Positions 50,174-59,016 of a stretch of DNA of 64,000 nt are shown here, piece by piece. The stretch is taken from assembly GCF_049472675.1 (NCBI RefSeq), contig NZ_JAPNXM010000007.1, forward strand, positions 1 through 64,000, read 5' to 3'. This stretch comes from Deferribacter thermophilus. GTDB lineage: Bacteria > Chrysiogenota > Deferribacteres > Deferribacterales > Deferribacteraceae. Position 1 is the stretch's first letter. Each line of letters starts with the position of its first letter. Under the pieces are notes generated by a model. That model was given only the letters and a program-made list of their open reading frames with translations, was not told the DNA's origin and made no database searches. The position numbers were made by a program, and so were the translations under genes.

Positions 50174-50411
50174 TGAGGCTATTGCACAATAAACTATATT
50201 TTTGCTAACAAAGTAGTTTTGAGGTTGATTCTCCCGCCATTAACTTAACATCTTAATAATTATATATCAATAACATAATATACTCAAAAAATTATAAACT
50301 CAACTTCTGCCAATAAATGGCTGGGTCGCAATAACCCAAAAATGCCGTCATTGCGAGCGTCAGCGAAGCAATCTAAATTCTTAAAACTAATACTATTGTG
50401 CAACACCCTCA
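50174..50411. mobile_element. MITE-like element with 18-bp terminal inverted repeats
   Basis: Left end TGAGGCTATTGCACAATA (50174-50191); the right end read on the other strand is TGAGGGTGTTGCACAATA (50394-50411), 16 of 18 identical. The 238 bp between contain no gene. AAA flanks both sides and could be a short target duplication, but the region is AT-rich. The ends look like those of DDE-transposase insertion sequences, so this is probably a deletion derivative mobilised in trans. A dispersed repeat copy (50347-50374) lies inside. Confidence 0.6.
50347..50374 (+). repeat. Dispersed intergenic repeat, copy inside the MITE-like element
   Basis: GTCATTGCGAGCGTCAGCGA plus AGCAATCT, the cleanest copy of the unit also present four times at 31368-31534 and once at 32214-32241. 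Confidence 0.7.
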
Positions 50412-50418
50412 AAATATA

Positions 50419-51045
50419 TTAACCTAATCTTACAAAAGCATTCATTTTCTTTTCATAACCAATAGTTGATGATGGGCCATGCCCTGGATATACTGTGACA
50501 TCATCATCTAATATATATAGTTTATTTTTTATACTGTTTTCTAAAGTATTAAAATCTGCATAAGGAAAATCTGTCCTACCAACCGAATCTTTAAAAAGAG
50601 TATCACCTGTAAAAACCGCTTTTGCATCATCAAGATATAAAGATACACCTCCAGGGGAATGCCCTGGTGTATGTAAAACCTTTAATTTAATATCTCCAAA
50701 TGTTAATAATTGATTATCCTCTAAATAATTATCGATATTGCTTGATTTTATGCCAAAGATACCAAACATCGAAGCATGTTCTACAGCATTTTTTAATAAA
50801 AACTCATCACCTTCATGCATGTACAGAGGGATATTGTATTCACTCTTTAAATCTTCAATAGCACCAACATGATCGAAATGTCCATGGGTATTAACAATTG
50901 CTAATGGTTTTAGTTCATTCGAATCTATAAAACTTTTTATTTTCTCAAAATCACTACCTGGATCAATAATAATTGCATCTTTGTTTTTTGAAATTATATA
51001 GCAATTTACATATAAATCACCAACAATAATTATATCTATTTTCAT
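50419..51045 (-). CDS. Metallo-beta-lactamase-fold hydrolase (glyoxalase II-like)
   Basis: 208 residues. Zinc-site motifs: NTHGHFDHVGAIEDL, HTPGHSPGGVSLYL, FTGDTLFKDSVGRTDF and VYPGHGPSSTIGYEK, the compact glyoxalase-II/hydroxyacylglutathione-hydrolase-like set without the C-terminal helical domain. Thioester hydrolysis or persulfide chemistry are possible. ATG 51045 is preferred over 51057 because GAGGTG lies just upstream. The gene overlaps the end of dtd by virtue of the longer frame only, in a murJ-dtd-MBL run. Confidence 0.88.
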   Translation of the reverse strand: MKIDIIIVGDLYVNCYIISKNKDAIIIDPGSDFEKIKSFIDSNELKPLAIVNTHGHFDHVGAIEDLKSEYNIPLYMHEGDEFLLKNAVEHASMFGIFGIKSSNIDNYLEDNQLLTFGDIKLKVLHTPGHSPGGVSLYLDDAKAVFTGDTLFKDSVGRTDFPYADFNTLENSIKNKLYILDDDVTVYPGHGPSSTIGYEKKMNAFVRLG

Positions 51046-51053
51046 ATCACACC

Positions 51054-51494
51054 TCATTGTAATATTATTGTTACCGGACCATTATTTAAAATATCCAATT
51101 TCATACTTGCAGCAAACACACCTGTTTTTATTTTATCATCACCTAAAATTTTCTTACATTCCTCAACAAATTTTTCATAAAACTCTTTTGCTAATTCAGG
51201 CTCCATCGCCCCAGTAAAATCAGGCCTTCTACCCTTTTTTACAACCCCTGCCAATGTAAATTGACTGACAATCATCATCTCACCATCTATATCTTTTACG
51301 CCCAAACTCATTTTACCATTTTCATCACTAAAAATCCTCAAATTTGCACATTTATCAGCAAACCATTTTATTTTATCATGATCATCACCTTTTTCAGCAC
51401 AAAAAAGTACCAAAACCCCCTTACCTATGTTAGAGTAAACTTCTCCATCTATAAAAACCTTACAACTATCCACCCTTTGAACAACACACTTCAT
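51054..51494 (-). CDS. dtd: D-aminoacyl-tRNA deacylase Dtd
   Basis: 146 residues. Hydrolyses D-amino acids (and glycine mischarged on tRNA-Ala) from tRNA. Diagnostic motifs: MIVSQFTLAG (SQxxL) and NNGPVTIIL (GPxT), with KKGRRPDFTGAMEPELA between them. The ATGA overlap with murJ couples it translationally. Confidence 0.95.
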   Translation of the reverse strand: MKCVVQRVDSCKVFIDGEVYSNIGKGVLVLFCAEKGDDHDKIKWFADKCANLRIFSDENGKMSLGVKDIDGEMMIVSQFTLAGVVKKGRRPDFTGAMEPELAKEFYEKFVEECKKILGDDKIKTGVFAASMKLDILNNGPVTIILQ

Positions 51495-52972
51495 CTCAAC
51501 ACCTCTTTAAAATTTATTTTAAAAACTTGTAACACAACTAAATAAAATATAATAGTCAATAATATTATCAATAAAACATGCACTCTTTTATGATATAGAT
51601 ACAAAATAAAAATACTCATCAAAAAGTTGGATAAAATAATTTTTAATATATACCAATTATATTTCGAGAGAAAATCTTTAAAACTGTACAACTTCTTTTG
51701 AGAAATTAATTTAACATAAATTATTGTTCCTATAAATGCAGACAATGACGAAGCCAGCGCAATCCCAGAATGCTTAAAAGGCTTTAGTAATAACAGTGAA
51801 AAAATAATATTTGAAACAAGCAAAATTGCTGAAATCTTCACAGGAGTTTTAGTATCTAAAATTGAATGAAAAATTTTTGTAAAAGTCATATTTAAAGAAA
51901 AAAATAGCAACCCCAAAGAATACATTTTCAATGCATTTGCAGTATTAACTGTATCATTAAAGTTAAATTGATTTCTCTGAAATACAATTCTTATTATATC
52001 GTCCGAAAGTAAAATTAAGCCTAAAGATGCAGGTAAGATTATTAGGAATATAGATAATATAGATTTTGAAATAATCTCAAAACGTCTAATTGAATCGTTT
52101 TTACTCAACTCTGTCAATGAAACTGTGCCTATAGTAACAGAAAATAGCCCAAAGGGAAATTGAAAAAGCCTATTTGCATAATAAAGATAAGATATACTTC
52201 CAAAAGGTAAATAGGAAGCTAATACTCTACCAACCAAAAAATTTAATTGATTTATCCCAACACCAAAGATAGATGGTACAATTAATAAAAATGTCTTTTT
52301 CACATCAGAAATAGATTTCTTATCAAAACTAAATTTAAATCCAAATTTGTAAGAAAATAATAAAATATATCCAAGCTGTATTAAACCACCAAAAAAAACA
52401 CCCCAAGCCAAAAAGTAAATATTTTTTGAATAAATATATGATAGATAAATTGAAGTAATCATAGCTAAATTAAGTAGTGCAGTAGAAGAATAAGGTATAA
52501 AATAACTACCTCTCAAATTTAAAAAAGATGAAAAAAGTGCCGAAACACTTACAAAGAGTAAATATGGCATAACAATAATCAAAATGTTTGATGCAACACT
52601 AATTACTTCTTTATCCCCTATAAAACCAGGCATAAAAAGTAAAATAATCTTGTCTGAAAACAAAGAAAAAATAATTATAAAAATCGCTATAATAGAGGAT
52701 AGATAAATGACCATGTTCGAAAGATAGCTATATCCTTCATACTCGCTCTTTTTTAATTTACTCCCCAAAATAGGGACAAAAGCTGAAGATAAAGCACCTT
52801 CCGCAAACAAAGCTCTAAAAAGATTAGGAATTGCAAAAGCTACAAAGAAAGCATCGGTGAGTGCCGACGCACCAAATACAGCAGCAATAAATATATCTCT
52901 TAAAAAACCCAATATCCTACTTGTAAAAACACCAAAAGCAGAACGAATTACACTACCCAAAAAACCTCTCAC
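51491..52972 (-). CDS. murJ: Lipid II flippase MurJ (MviN)
   Basis: 493 residues with about 14 membrane helices. Moves lipid II across the inner membrane for peptidoglycan synthesis. The MurJ N-terminus is clear: TSRILGFLRDIFIAAVFGA, DAFFVAFAIPNLFRALFAEG, ALSSAFVPIL; later HSILDTKTPVKISAI and the GIALASSLSAF segment. It starts at GTG 52972 behind GGATGG. The essential arginine (LGFLRD) is present. Confidence 0.94.
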   Translation of the reverse strand: MRGFLGSVIRSAFGVFTSRILGFLRDIFIAAVFGASALTDAFFVAFAIPNLFRALFAEGALSSAFVPILGSKLKKSEYEGYSYLSNMVIYLSSIIAIFIIIFSLFSDKIILLFMPGFIGDKEVISVASNILIIVMPYLLFVSVSALFSSFLNLRGSYFIPYSSTALLNLAMITSIYLSYIYSKNIYFLAWGVFFGGLIQLGYILLFSYKFGFKFSFDKKSISDVKKTFLLIVPSIFGVGINQLNFLVGRVLASYLPFGSISYLYYANRLFQFPFGLFSVTIGTVSLTELSKNDSIRRFEIISKSILSIFLIILPASLGLILLSDDIIRIVFQRNQFNFNDTVNTANALKMYSLGLLFFSLNMTFTKIFHSILDTKTPVKISAILLVSNIIFSLLLLKPFKHSGIALASSLSAFIGTIIYVKLISQKKLYSFKDFLSKYNWYILKIILSNFLMSIFILYLYHKRVHVLLIILLTIIFYLVVLQVFKINFKEVLR

Positions 52973-53140
52973 TAATTACCATCCTATATTTAATTATTTT
53001 ACTTTTATATATTTAACAAAAAAAATAACAACTATTTTCTACTTAAACAATATTTCTTTAAATATTACAATAACTTAAATCTTGTTCATTGTGGCTTAAC
53101 ATAACAATACTGTTAATTCAATAACACAATAAATAAAATT

Positions 53141-53169
53141 TTGACTTTACTATACATTTTGATTAGGTT
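53141..53169 (+). promoter_or_regulatory. Promoter of the HU/IHF gene
   Basis: TTGACT (53141-53146), spacer 17, TAGGTT (53164-53169); an overlapping TATAAT (53169-53174) would need a 22-bp spacer. The 247-bp region before it, back to murJ, is AT-rich and shows no gene. Confidence 0.45.
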
Positions 53170-53219
53170 ATAATGACAATAAGTTATAGGTAATTTTCTA
53201 AAACTATGGAGGTTATACC

Positions 53220-53513
53220 ATGACAAAGTCTCAATTGATCGAATTAATTTCAGAAAAATATTTAAAACTTACTAAAAAGCAGATAGAATTTATTGTAAAT
53301 GGTGTTTTCAATACAATTAAAGAAGCACTAAAAAATGGTGAATCAGTCGAAATAAGAGGTTTCGGTAGCTTTAAGGTTAGACAAAAAGAAGCTAAAATCG
53401 GTCGCAATCCTAAAACTGGTGAAACTGTTCAAATCCCTGCAAAAAAAGTCCCATATTTTAAACCAGGTAAAGAAATTAAAGAACAATTAATCGAAAAACC
53501 AGCTAATAAATAA
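53220..53513 (+). CDS. HU/IHF-family DNA-binding protein (IHF-beta-like)
   Basis: 97 residues. Nucleoid protein that bends DNA as a dimer. The family signature is GFGSFKVRQKEAKIGRNPKT followed by GETVQIPAKKVPYFKPGKE, with the arm proline in IGRNPKTGE. MTKSQLIELI at the N-terminus and PYFKPGK lean to the IHF-beta side rather than HU. GGAGG lies before ATG 53220. Single gene with its own promoter and terminator. Since the NtrC-type activator in this window would need DNA bending at sigma-54 promoters, an IHF role is plausible. Confidence 0.92.
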   Translation: MTKSQLIELISEKYLKLTKKQIEFIVNGVFNTIKEALKNGESVEIRGFGSFKVRQKEAKIGRNPKTGETVQIPAKKVPYFKPGKEIKEQLIEKPANK

Positions 53514-53543
53514 TTTTTCTTTAGCTTTATAAAAATTTTTTAG

Positions 53544-53568
53544 ATGTTGCCACTTGATGTGGCAGCAT
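53544..53568 (+). terminator. Terminator of the HU/IHF gene
   Basis: Ten-base stem ATGTTGCCAC/GTGGCAGCAT (one G-T mismatch) with a TTGAT loop and a TTCTTT tail, between converging genes. Confidence 0.7.
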
Positions 53569-53572
53569 TTCT

Positions 53573-54196
53573 TTATAATAAACCCATCTCTTTCATTACT
53601 AATTGCAAATCTTCCCATGCTAATTTTTTCATCTTTGGATTTCTTAATAAATAAGCTGGATGAAAAGTTGGCATAACTTTTATCCCTTTGTAATCCCTAA
53701 AACTACCTCTTATTTTGCTAATCGCAGTGGTTGTATTCAACAAAGCACTTGCTGCAATACTACCTAAACATATAATATATTTTGGCTTTATTATCTCAAT
53801 CTGCCTATGTAAATAGGGGATACAAGCTGATATTTCATCATTTAGTGGGGCTCTATTATTTGGAGGTCTACATTTAACAATATTTGCTATATAAACATCA
53901 TCCCTTTTTAATTTCATCGCTTCAATCATTTTTGTCAAAAGTTGACCTGCTCTACCCACAAAAGGTCTTCCTTGCTTGTCTTCGTCAGCGCCAGGACCTT
54001 CACCTATAAACATTAATTCCGCATTTGGATTGCCTTCACCAAAAACAAGATTTGTCCTGTTTTTACTTAACCTACATTTATTACAATCTTTTACCTCTTT
54101 TAAATAAAAATCATACAATTCATTTTCACACTTAATATTAGAATTTATAAAAATCTCTTCAATTCCGAAAACTTCTTTTAAAAATTTTTCACTCAT
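53573..54196 (-). CDS. Type-4 uracil-DNA glycosylase (Fe-S)
   Basis: About 207 residues. Removes uracil from DNA. Type-4 (thermophile/UdgA) features: cysteines for a 4Fe-4S cluster in DCNKCRLS, NIVKCRPPNNR and SACIPYL, the active-site motif GEGPGADEDKQGRPFVGRAG and C-terminal MPTFHPAYLLRNP. ATG 54196 is chosen; a GTG at 54205 is in frame. It overlaps coaBC. Such enzymes are common in thermophiles, where cytosine deamination is fast. Confidence 0.93.
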   Translation of the reverse strand: MSEKFLKEVFGIEEIFINSNIKCENELYDFYLKEVKDCNKCRLSKNRTNLVFGEGNPNAELMFIGEGPGADEDKQGRPFVGRAGQLLTKMIEAMKLKRDDVYIANIVKCRPPNNRAPLNDEISACIPYLHRQIEIIKPKYIICLGSIAASALLNTTTAISKIRGSFRDYKGIKVMPTFHPAYLLRNPKMKKLAWEDLQLVMKEMGLL

Positions 54197-55376
54197 TTTT
54201 CTCACGCAAAATATTATAAGCTACATCCACAACATGTTTTGCTATAAGATATTTTGACTGTTTAGATAATCTTATATTCTCACCATTTTTTAAAAATATT
54301 GTAACTTCATTTTCATCTGCCCCAAAACCGATATCACTCCTTGAAACATCATTTACCACTATCATATCAAGCTTTTTTCTATTAAGTTTTTCCATAGCAT
54401 TATTTATTAAATCATCAGTTTCAGCAGCAAAACCTACAACTACTTGTTTTTCATTTTTTACTTTAGAGACTTCATAAAGAATATCCTTGTTTTTTACCAG
54501 CTCCAAAAGCAGAGTTTCATCATTTTTCTTAATTTTTTTATCAGAAATATTTTTAACCCTATAATCTGCCACAGCAGCAGTCATGATAAGTATATCATAT
54601 TCAGAAAATCTTGAAATTACTTCATTATACATCTCTTCAGCACTTCTAATCTTTACATAAGAAAAGGGTGAAAGATCTAAACAAACATCGCCTGCAACAA
54701 CAAATACTTCTCCTCCATTATCTTTTATATACTTAGCAATATTATAGCCCATTTTCCCACTAGAATAGTTTGAAATAAATCTGACAGGATCAATCCCTTC
54801 TTTTGTAGGTCCTAAAGTAACAAGAAATTTTACACCTTTTAATTTTTCCTCTACTACAATATTAAATATTTCTTCAGGTTCTATAAGCCTACCTTTACCT
54901 TCTGTTTTACATGCCAGCTCACCTTCATCAGGTTCAAATACAAAGTAGCCCAACTTTCTAAGCTTAGCTATATTTTCCTGAACAAAAGGGTTTTCATACA
55001 TATTAGTATTCATAGAGGGGAAAATGTATACAGGCTTACTCTTTACAACCAACATTGATGAAGTAACTAAATTGTCCCCTATCCCATTTGCAATTTTAGA
55101 TATAGTATTTGCGGTACAGGGAGCAACAATTATTTTATCAGCCCATTCAATAAGATCTATATGATCAATCGAATCAGGCTCAACATCTGTAAGAAAATCA
55201 TCAATGTAAACCCTGTTTTTAGTTAAACTTTCAAATGTTAGTGGGGTTATAAATTTTGTAGCATTTTCAGTCATCCCCACCTTGACATTATGACCAGCCT
55301 TAATCAGTAATCTACATAAATTTGGTATTTTATATGCAGCTATTCCGCCTGTAACAAAAATTAAAAAATTACTCAT
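54189..55376 (-). CDS. coaBC: Phosphopantothenoylcysteine synthetase/decarboxylase CoaBC
   Basis: 395 residues from ATG 55376. Couples cysteine to 4'-phosphopantothenate (CoaB) and decarboxylates the product (CoaC) in coenzyme A synthesis. The CoaC flavoprotein half has VTGGIAAYKIPNLCRLL, HIDLIEWAD (catalytic His) and FPSMNTNMYENP; the CoaB half begins near FLVTLGPTKEGIDPVR and contains FISNYSSGKMGYNIAKY and TAAVADYR. It starts inside the end of rpoZ; the longer in-frame start at 55397 is less likely. Confidence 0.95.
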   Translation of the reverse strand: MSNFLIFVTGGIAAYKIPNLCRLLIKAGHNVKVGMTENATKFITPLTFESLTKNRVYIDDFLTDVEPDSIDHIDLIEWADKIIVAPCTANTISKIANGIGDNLVTSSMLVVKSKPVYIFPSMNTNMYENPFVQENIAKLRKLGYFVFEPDEGELACKTEGKGRLIEPEEIFNIVVEEKLKGVKFLVTLGPTKEGIDPVRFISNYSSGKMGYNIAKYIKDNGGEVFVVAGDVCLDLSPFSYVKIRSAEEMYNEVISRFSEYDILIMTAAVADYRVKNISDKKIKKNDETLLLELVKNKDILYEVSKVKNEKQVVVGFAAETDDLINNAMEKLNRKKLDMIVVNDVSRSDIGFGADENEVTIFLKNGENIRLSKQSKYLIAKHVVDVAYNILREKNE

Positions 55377-55590
55377 CCTTTTCTTGTTCCTCTTCAAAAA
55401 TGATCTTATTATCTATAATTTCTGCCAAAGCAATCGTAATATTTTTATGATAACCCTCCACCTGTGGTGGAACAGTATCCTCTTTTCTTTCATATAACTC
55501 CCTAGCTCTCTGACTAGCTAATAAAGAAAGTTTAAATCTACTTTTCACATCATCTCTATTAACACCCTTTTCAATATTCAAAAACGCCAT
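55369..55590 (-). CDS. rpoZ: RNA polymerase omega subunit
   Basis: 73 residues. Small core-enzyme subunit that helps beta' folding. Recognised by VKSRFKLSLLASQRARELYE and the downstream NITIALAEIIDNKI. Position between gmk and coaBC is the widely conserved gene order and makes the call safe despite the short length. Its start is one base after the gmk stop. Confidence 0.92.
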   Translation of the reverse strand: MAFLNIEKGVNRDDVKSRFKLSLLASQRARELYERKEDTVPPQVEGYHKNITIALAEIIDNKIIFEEEQEKDE

Positions 55591-55591
55591 A

Positions 55592-56203
55592 TTAAACCTC
55601 CATATCTATTAATTCTTCTATATTTTCTATATCTTTAGTCTTCAAATGTTCTGATAGATAAATTGCATTCAACTCCTCAAATGCAATATTTAAATACTTA
55701 TTAACAATAAGATAATCATACATTTTATAAAATTTAATTTCTTCTAAAGCGTTTTTCATCCGAATGTTTATATTCTCAATTGTTTCGGTTCTACGATTTA
55801 CTAATCTGTTTTTCAACTCTTTCATACTTGGAGCTACTATGAATATGAATACAGCATCTGAATATTTTGCTTTTATCTGTCTTGCTCCTTGAGGATCAAT
55901 ATCTAATATTACATCATAACCACTGCTTAAATATTCTTCAATTAATTTTTTAGATGTGCCATAGTAATTTCCATGTACCACAGCCCATTCCAAAAACTCT
56001 TCATTATTAATCATCTTTTTAAACTTTTTTTCATCAATAAAAAAGTAATCCTGACCATCTACTTCACCAATCCTTGGTTCTCTTGTAGTATAAGAAATAG
56101 AATACTTTAATCTATCTTTATATTTGCTAATAAGTTTATTACACAAAGAGGTTTTACCTGCTCCACTTGGAGCACTAACGACAAATAATTTTGTTTTATA
56201 CAA
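55592..56203 (-). CDS. gmk: Guanylate kinase
   Basis: 203 residues. Phosphorylates GMP/dGMP to the diphosphates. P-loop SAPSGAGKTSLCNKL, GMP-binding YTTREPRIGEVDGQDYFFI, VILDIDPQGARQIK and the NRRTETIENINIRMKNAL lid. The start overlaps the yicC stop by eight bases. Confidence 0.97.
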   Translation of the reverse strand: MYKTKLFVVSAPSGAGKTSLCNKLISKYKDRLKYSISYTTREPRIGEVDGQDYFFIDEKKFKKMINNEEFLEWAVVHGNYYGTSKKLIEEYLSSGYDVILDIDPQGARQIKAKYSDAVFIFIVAPSMKELKNRLVNRRTETIENINIRMKNALEEIKFYKMYDYLIVNKYLNIAFEELNAIYLSEHLKTKDIENIEELIDMEV

Positions 56204-57065
56204 TGTTCTGCACCTGCTCTCTTATTTTATCAATTTCTACTTTTGCTTCAATAACCACACTCTTAATATCTGATAAAAGAGCTTTTGAAGCAATAGTATT
56301 AAACTCTCTATGTAGTTCTTGAGCTATAAAATCCAACTTTTTACCCATTTCACCTTCTGTATCTAAAACTGACCTAAATTGCAAAATATGAGATTCAACT
56401 CTAACTAATTCTTCATTTATATCAGATCGTTCCACAAGTAAAGCAACCTCTTGGGCTATTCTATCTTCATCAACTTTTATTTCTAGCTCTTTAAGTCTGT
56501 TTTTAAGCTTTTCTATACCAATTTTATAATTCTCATCAGTCATTTTATCAATATTTAACTTAAATTTTTCTAACAAGTTTATTCTCTCTAATAAATCTTC
56601 CTTTAATTTTTCACCTTCAACTCTTCTCATTTCATCAACTTTTTTCAATGTCTCATCAACAGCTTCAATTATTAGATCACCTATTTCAGAGTAAATCTCT
56701 TCATTATCTTCATAACTAATCACATCAGGAAACTTTAGAATATGGTCAATCCTTATATCATCAATAATTTCACTTTCCATTTGAAGCTCTCTCAATATAG
56801 ACATGTATGAAGCTAACAGATTTCTATTCAAAATTGGATTATTAATTACTTTTTTTGGTGTAACATCTATAAAAACATCAACTTTGCCCCGTTTTATCTC
56901 CTTCTTAATTAAATTTTTTAACCCAATTTCTAAAAATATAAAGTGTTTTGGAAGTCTCAAATTAATTTCACAATATTTACTATTCAAAGTACGCATCTCA
57001 ACACTTATATCAGCTAAATCATTACTTTTAACCACCTTACCGTAACCAGTCATACTTTTAACCAT
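56196..57065 (-). CDS. yicC: YicC-family endoribonuclease
   Basis: 289 residues. Family signatures: VKSMTGYGKVVKS at the N-terminus, VEMRTLNSKYCEINLRLP, and the C-terminal DUF1732 block with GEMGKKLDFIAQELHREFNT, IASKALLSDIKS and EVDKIREQVQNI. YicC proteins act on RNA as endoribonucleases in the studied cases. First gene of the yicC-gmk-rpoZ-coaBC-udg run; GGAG lies before ATG 57065. Confidence 0.93.
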   Translation of the reverse strand: MVKSMTGYGKVVKSNDLADISVEMRTLNSKYCEINLRLPKHFIFLEIGLKNLIKKEIKRGKVDVFIDVTPKKVINNPILNRNLLASYMSILRELQMESEIIDDIRIDHILKFPDVISYEDNEEIYSEIGDLIIEAVDETLKKVDEMRRVEGEKLKEDLLERINLLEKFKLNIDKMTDENYKIGIEKLKNRLKELEIKVDEDRIAQEVALLVERSDINEELVRVESHILQFRSVLDTEGEMGKKLDFIAQELHREFNTIASKALLSDIKSVVIEAKVEIDKIREQVQNIV

Positions 57066-57088
57066 TATTTACTCCATCAACAAAATTC

Positions 57089-57117
57089 TTGCTAACAACT
57101 TTAAATCAGCATATATA
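57089..57117 (+). promoter_or_regulatory. Promoter of slipin-queH-DUF2905
   Basis: TTGCTA (57089-57094), spacer 17, TATATA (57112-57117); TATAAT overlaps at 57114-57119 with spacer 19. AGGAGG then ATG 57142 follow. Confidence 0.45.
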
Positions 57118-57141
57118 ATAGATTATTAAGAGGAGGTCAAT

Positions 57142-57900
57142 ATGTTTAACCTAATTACAGTGTTATTTGTTTTACTAATAGTATTAATAGCTAATTCAGT
57201 AAAAATTCTAAAGGAATATGAAAGGGGTGTAGTATTTAGACTTGGAAGATATGTAGGAGTCAGAGGCCCAGGATTAATTATACTCATTCCTATTTTAGAA
57301 AAAATGATAAAAGTAAATTTAAGAACTATAGTAATGGATGTTCCACCTCAAGATGTAATTACAAAAGATAATGTTTCTATAAAAGTAAATGCTGTGGTTT
57401 ATTTTAGAGTACTACACCCAGATAAAGCAGTACTTGAAGTAGAAGATTACTACTATGCTACAAGTCAAATTTCACAAACAACATTGAGAAGTATTCTCGG
57501 CCAATTTGAATTAGATGACTTACTTTCTAATCGTGAAAAAATAAACATGGAACTGCAATCAGTTATAGATAAACACACAGATCCTTGGGGCATTAAAGTT
57601 AGTGCAGTTGAAATGAAACACATTGATTTACCTCAAGAAATGCAAAGGGCAATGGCAAGACAAGCAGAAGCAGAAAGGGAAAGAAGAGCAAAAATTATAC
57701 ATGCAGAAGGTGAATTACAATCTGCAGAAAAACTCTCCCAAGCTAGTGAGATCATGTCAAAAAGCCCTATAACTTTACAGTTAAGGTACTTACAAACATT
57801 AAATGAAATCGCTTCAGAAAAAAATTCTACAATAGTTTTTCCTATACCAATGGAAATAATTAAGCCTTTTTTGAACAAAAAAGATGATAAAGGTGAATAA
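57142..57900 (+). CDS. Slipin/SPFH (band 7) membrane protein
   Basis: 252 residues. One N-terminal membrane helix (residues 4-21) is followed by the SPFH domain: VKILKEYERGVVFRLGRYVG, GPGLIILIPILEKMIKV, MDVPPQDVITKDNVSIKVNA, and the C-terminal coiled-coil AMARQAEAERERRAKIIHAE. These stomatin-like proteins form membrane oligomers; the usual NfeD-type partner gene is not adjacent. AGGAGG precedes ATG 57142. Its stop abuts the queH start. Confidence 0.92.
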   Translation: MFNLITVLFVLLIVLIANSVKILKEYERGVVFRLGRYVGVRGPGLIILIPILEKMIKVNLRTIVMDVPPQDVITKDNVSIKVNAVVYFRVLHPDKAVLEVEDYYYATSQISQTTLRSILGQFELDDLLSNREKINMELQSVIDKHTDPWGIKVSAVEMKHIDLPQEMQRAMARQAEAERERRAKIIHAEGELQSAEKLSQASEIMSKSPITLQLRYLQTLNEIASEKNSTIVFPIPMEIIKPFLNKKDDKGE

Positions 57901-58494
57901 ATGAAACTACTTCTTCATCAGTGCTGTGCCCCTTGCTCAGTTTATCCAGTATCAATTTTAAAAGAAACACCTTACACAATCTATGGTTTCTTTTATAATC
58001 CAAATATCCATCCTGTGGTAGAGTTTTATAAAAGACTAGAAAATGTTTTGTATTTCAACAATATTAATAATATAAAAACAATCGTTGATGAAACATACGG
58101 TTTAAAAGAGTTTGTTCAAAATGTGGTTTATCGAGAAAACAACAGATGCAAATATTGCTATTTCACTAGATTAGAAAAAACTGCTCAAATAGCAAAAAAA
58201 GGTAAATTTGATGCTTTTACAACTACACTCTTATACAGTAAATATCAAAATCATTTGCTAATAAAAGATATCTGCGAAAATCTCTCTAAAAAATATAAAG
58301 TTGATTTCTATTATTACGACTTTAGAGAAGGTTGGAAAGAGGGTATTGAAAAATCAAAAGAACTTAATTTATATAGACAACAATATTGTGGATGTATTTA
58401 TAGTGAAGAAGAAAGATACAAAAAACAACTATCAAAACAATTCAACATCATGAAAAATTCTGTAACAGAGGTGGTGCATGAATCCACTGAATGA
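57901..58494 (+). CDS. queH: Epoxyqueuosine reductase QueH
   Basis: 197 residues. Last step of queuosine synthesis in tRNA, the non-cobalamin alternative to QueG. DUF208/QueH cysteines are all present: HQCCAPCSVYP at the N-terminus, NNRCKYCYFTRLEKTA, and QYCGCIYSEEE near the C-terminus, giving the 4Fe-4S and second metal-site ligands. TTLLYSKYQNH is also conserved. ATG follows the slipin stop directly and the gene overlaps DUF2905. Confidence 0.93.
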   Translation: MKLLLHQCCAPCSVYPVSILKETPYTIYGFFYNPNIHPVVEFYKRLENVLYFNNINNIKTIVDETYGLKEFVQNVVYRENNRCKYCYFTRLEKTAQIAKKGKFDAFTTTLLYSKYQNHLLIKDICENLSKKYKVDFYYYDFREGWKEGIEKSKELNLYRQQYCGCIYSEEERYKKQLSKQFNIMKNSVTEVVHESTE

Positions 58495-58705
58495 ATTAGG
58501 AAAAACTTTATTGATTTTTGGAATATTTTTTATTGTTATAGGAATAATACTTATATTCAGTGGAAAAATACCTAATTTTCTTGGAAAACTTCCAGGCGAT
58601 ATTTATTACAAAAAAGGGAATTTCACTTTTTACTTTCCCCTTGCTACATCAATTATAATAAGCATCATATTAACAATTTTACTCAATATTTTCTTTAGAA
58701 AGTAA
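58478..58705 (+). CDS. DUF2905 two-helix membrane protein
   Basis: 75 residues with two membrane helices around GKIPNFLGKLPGDIYYKKGN, the DUF2905 signature (GkLPGDi...). Inner membrane. Function unknown. It overlaps queH by 17 bases; GGTGG lies before ATG 58478. Last gene of this transcript, followed by a strong hairpin. Confidence 0.85.
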   Translation: MNPLNELGKTLLIFGIFFIVIGIILIFSGKIPNFLGKLPGDIYYKKGNFTFYFPLATSIIISIILTILLNIFFRK

Positions 58706-58721
58706 TTTTAGGCACAAAAAA

Positions 58722-58743
58722 ACCCCACCTAAAAAGGTGGGGT
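58722..58743. terminator. Bidirectional terminator between DUF2905 and the cold-shock gene
   Basis: ACCCCACCT/AGGTGGGGT stem with an A4 loop, A-run on the left and a short T-rich right side; it serves both converging genes. Confidence 0.8.
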
Positions 58744-58768
58744 ATTAATTTCACCTACCCTATGTTGC

Positions 58769-58972
58769 TTATATTTTTACAACATTGGAGGCCTGTGGAC
58801 CTTTAGGCCCTTCAACGATATCAAACTGAACCTGATCGCCTTCTTTAAGGCTTTTGAAACCGTCCATTTTAATAGCAGTAAAATGAACGAATACATCATT
58901 ACCGTCGGAGCTGGTAATAAAACCATACCCCTTTGAATCGTTAAACCACTTAACTGTTCCTGTCTTACTCAT
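58769..58972 (-). CDS. Cold-shock-domain protein (CspA family)
   Basis: 67 residues, one cold-shock domain binding single-stranded RNA/DNA. RNP-1 KGYGFITSSD and RNP-2 VFVHFTAI are intact, plus GPQASNVVKI at the end. Preceded by GAGGTGAG. The message carries a ~40-base leader with a GGGGT/ACCCC hairpin (58997-59010), in line with leader-based control of csp genes. Confidence 0.96.
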   Translation of the reverse strand: MSKTGTVKWFNDSKGYGFITSSDGNDVFVHFTAIKMDGFKSLKEGDQVQFDIVEGPKGPQASNVVKI

Positions 58973-59016
58973 AAACTCACCTCAAAATTTTGTTACAGGG
59001 GTAAACCCCTTATTTA

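Noticed and set aside
58997..59010. Terminator in the cold-shock leader
   Set aside because: The GGGGT/ACCCC hairpin is short, lies inside the leader and lacks a T-run; more likely a leader structure.
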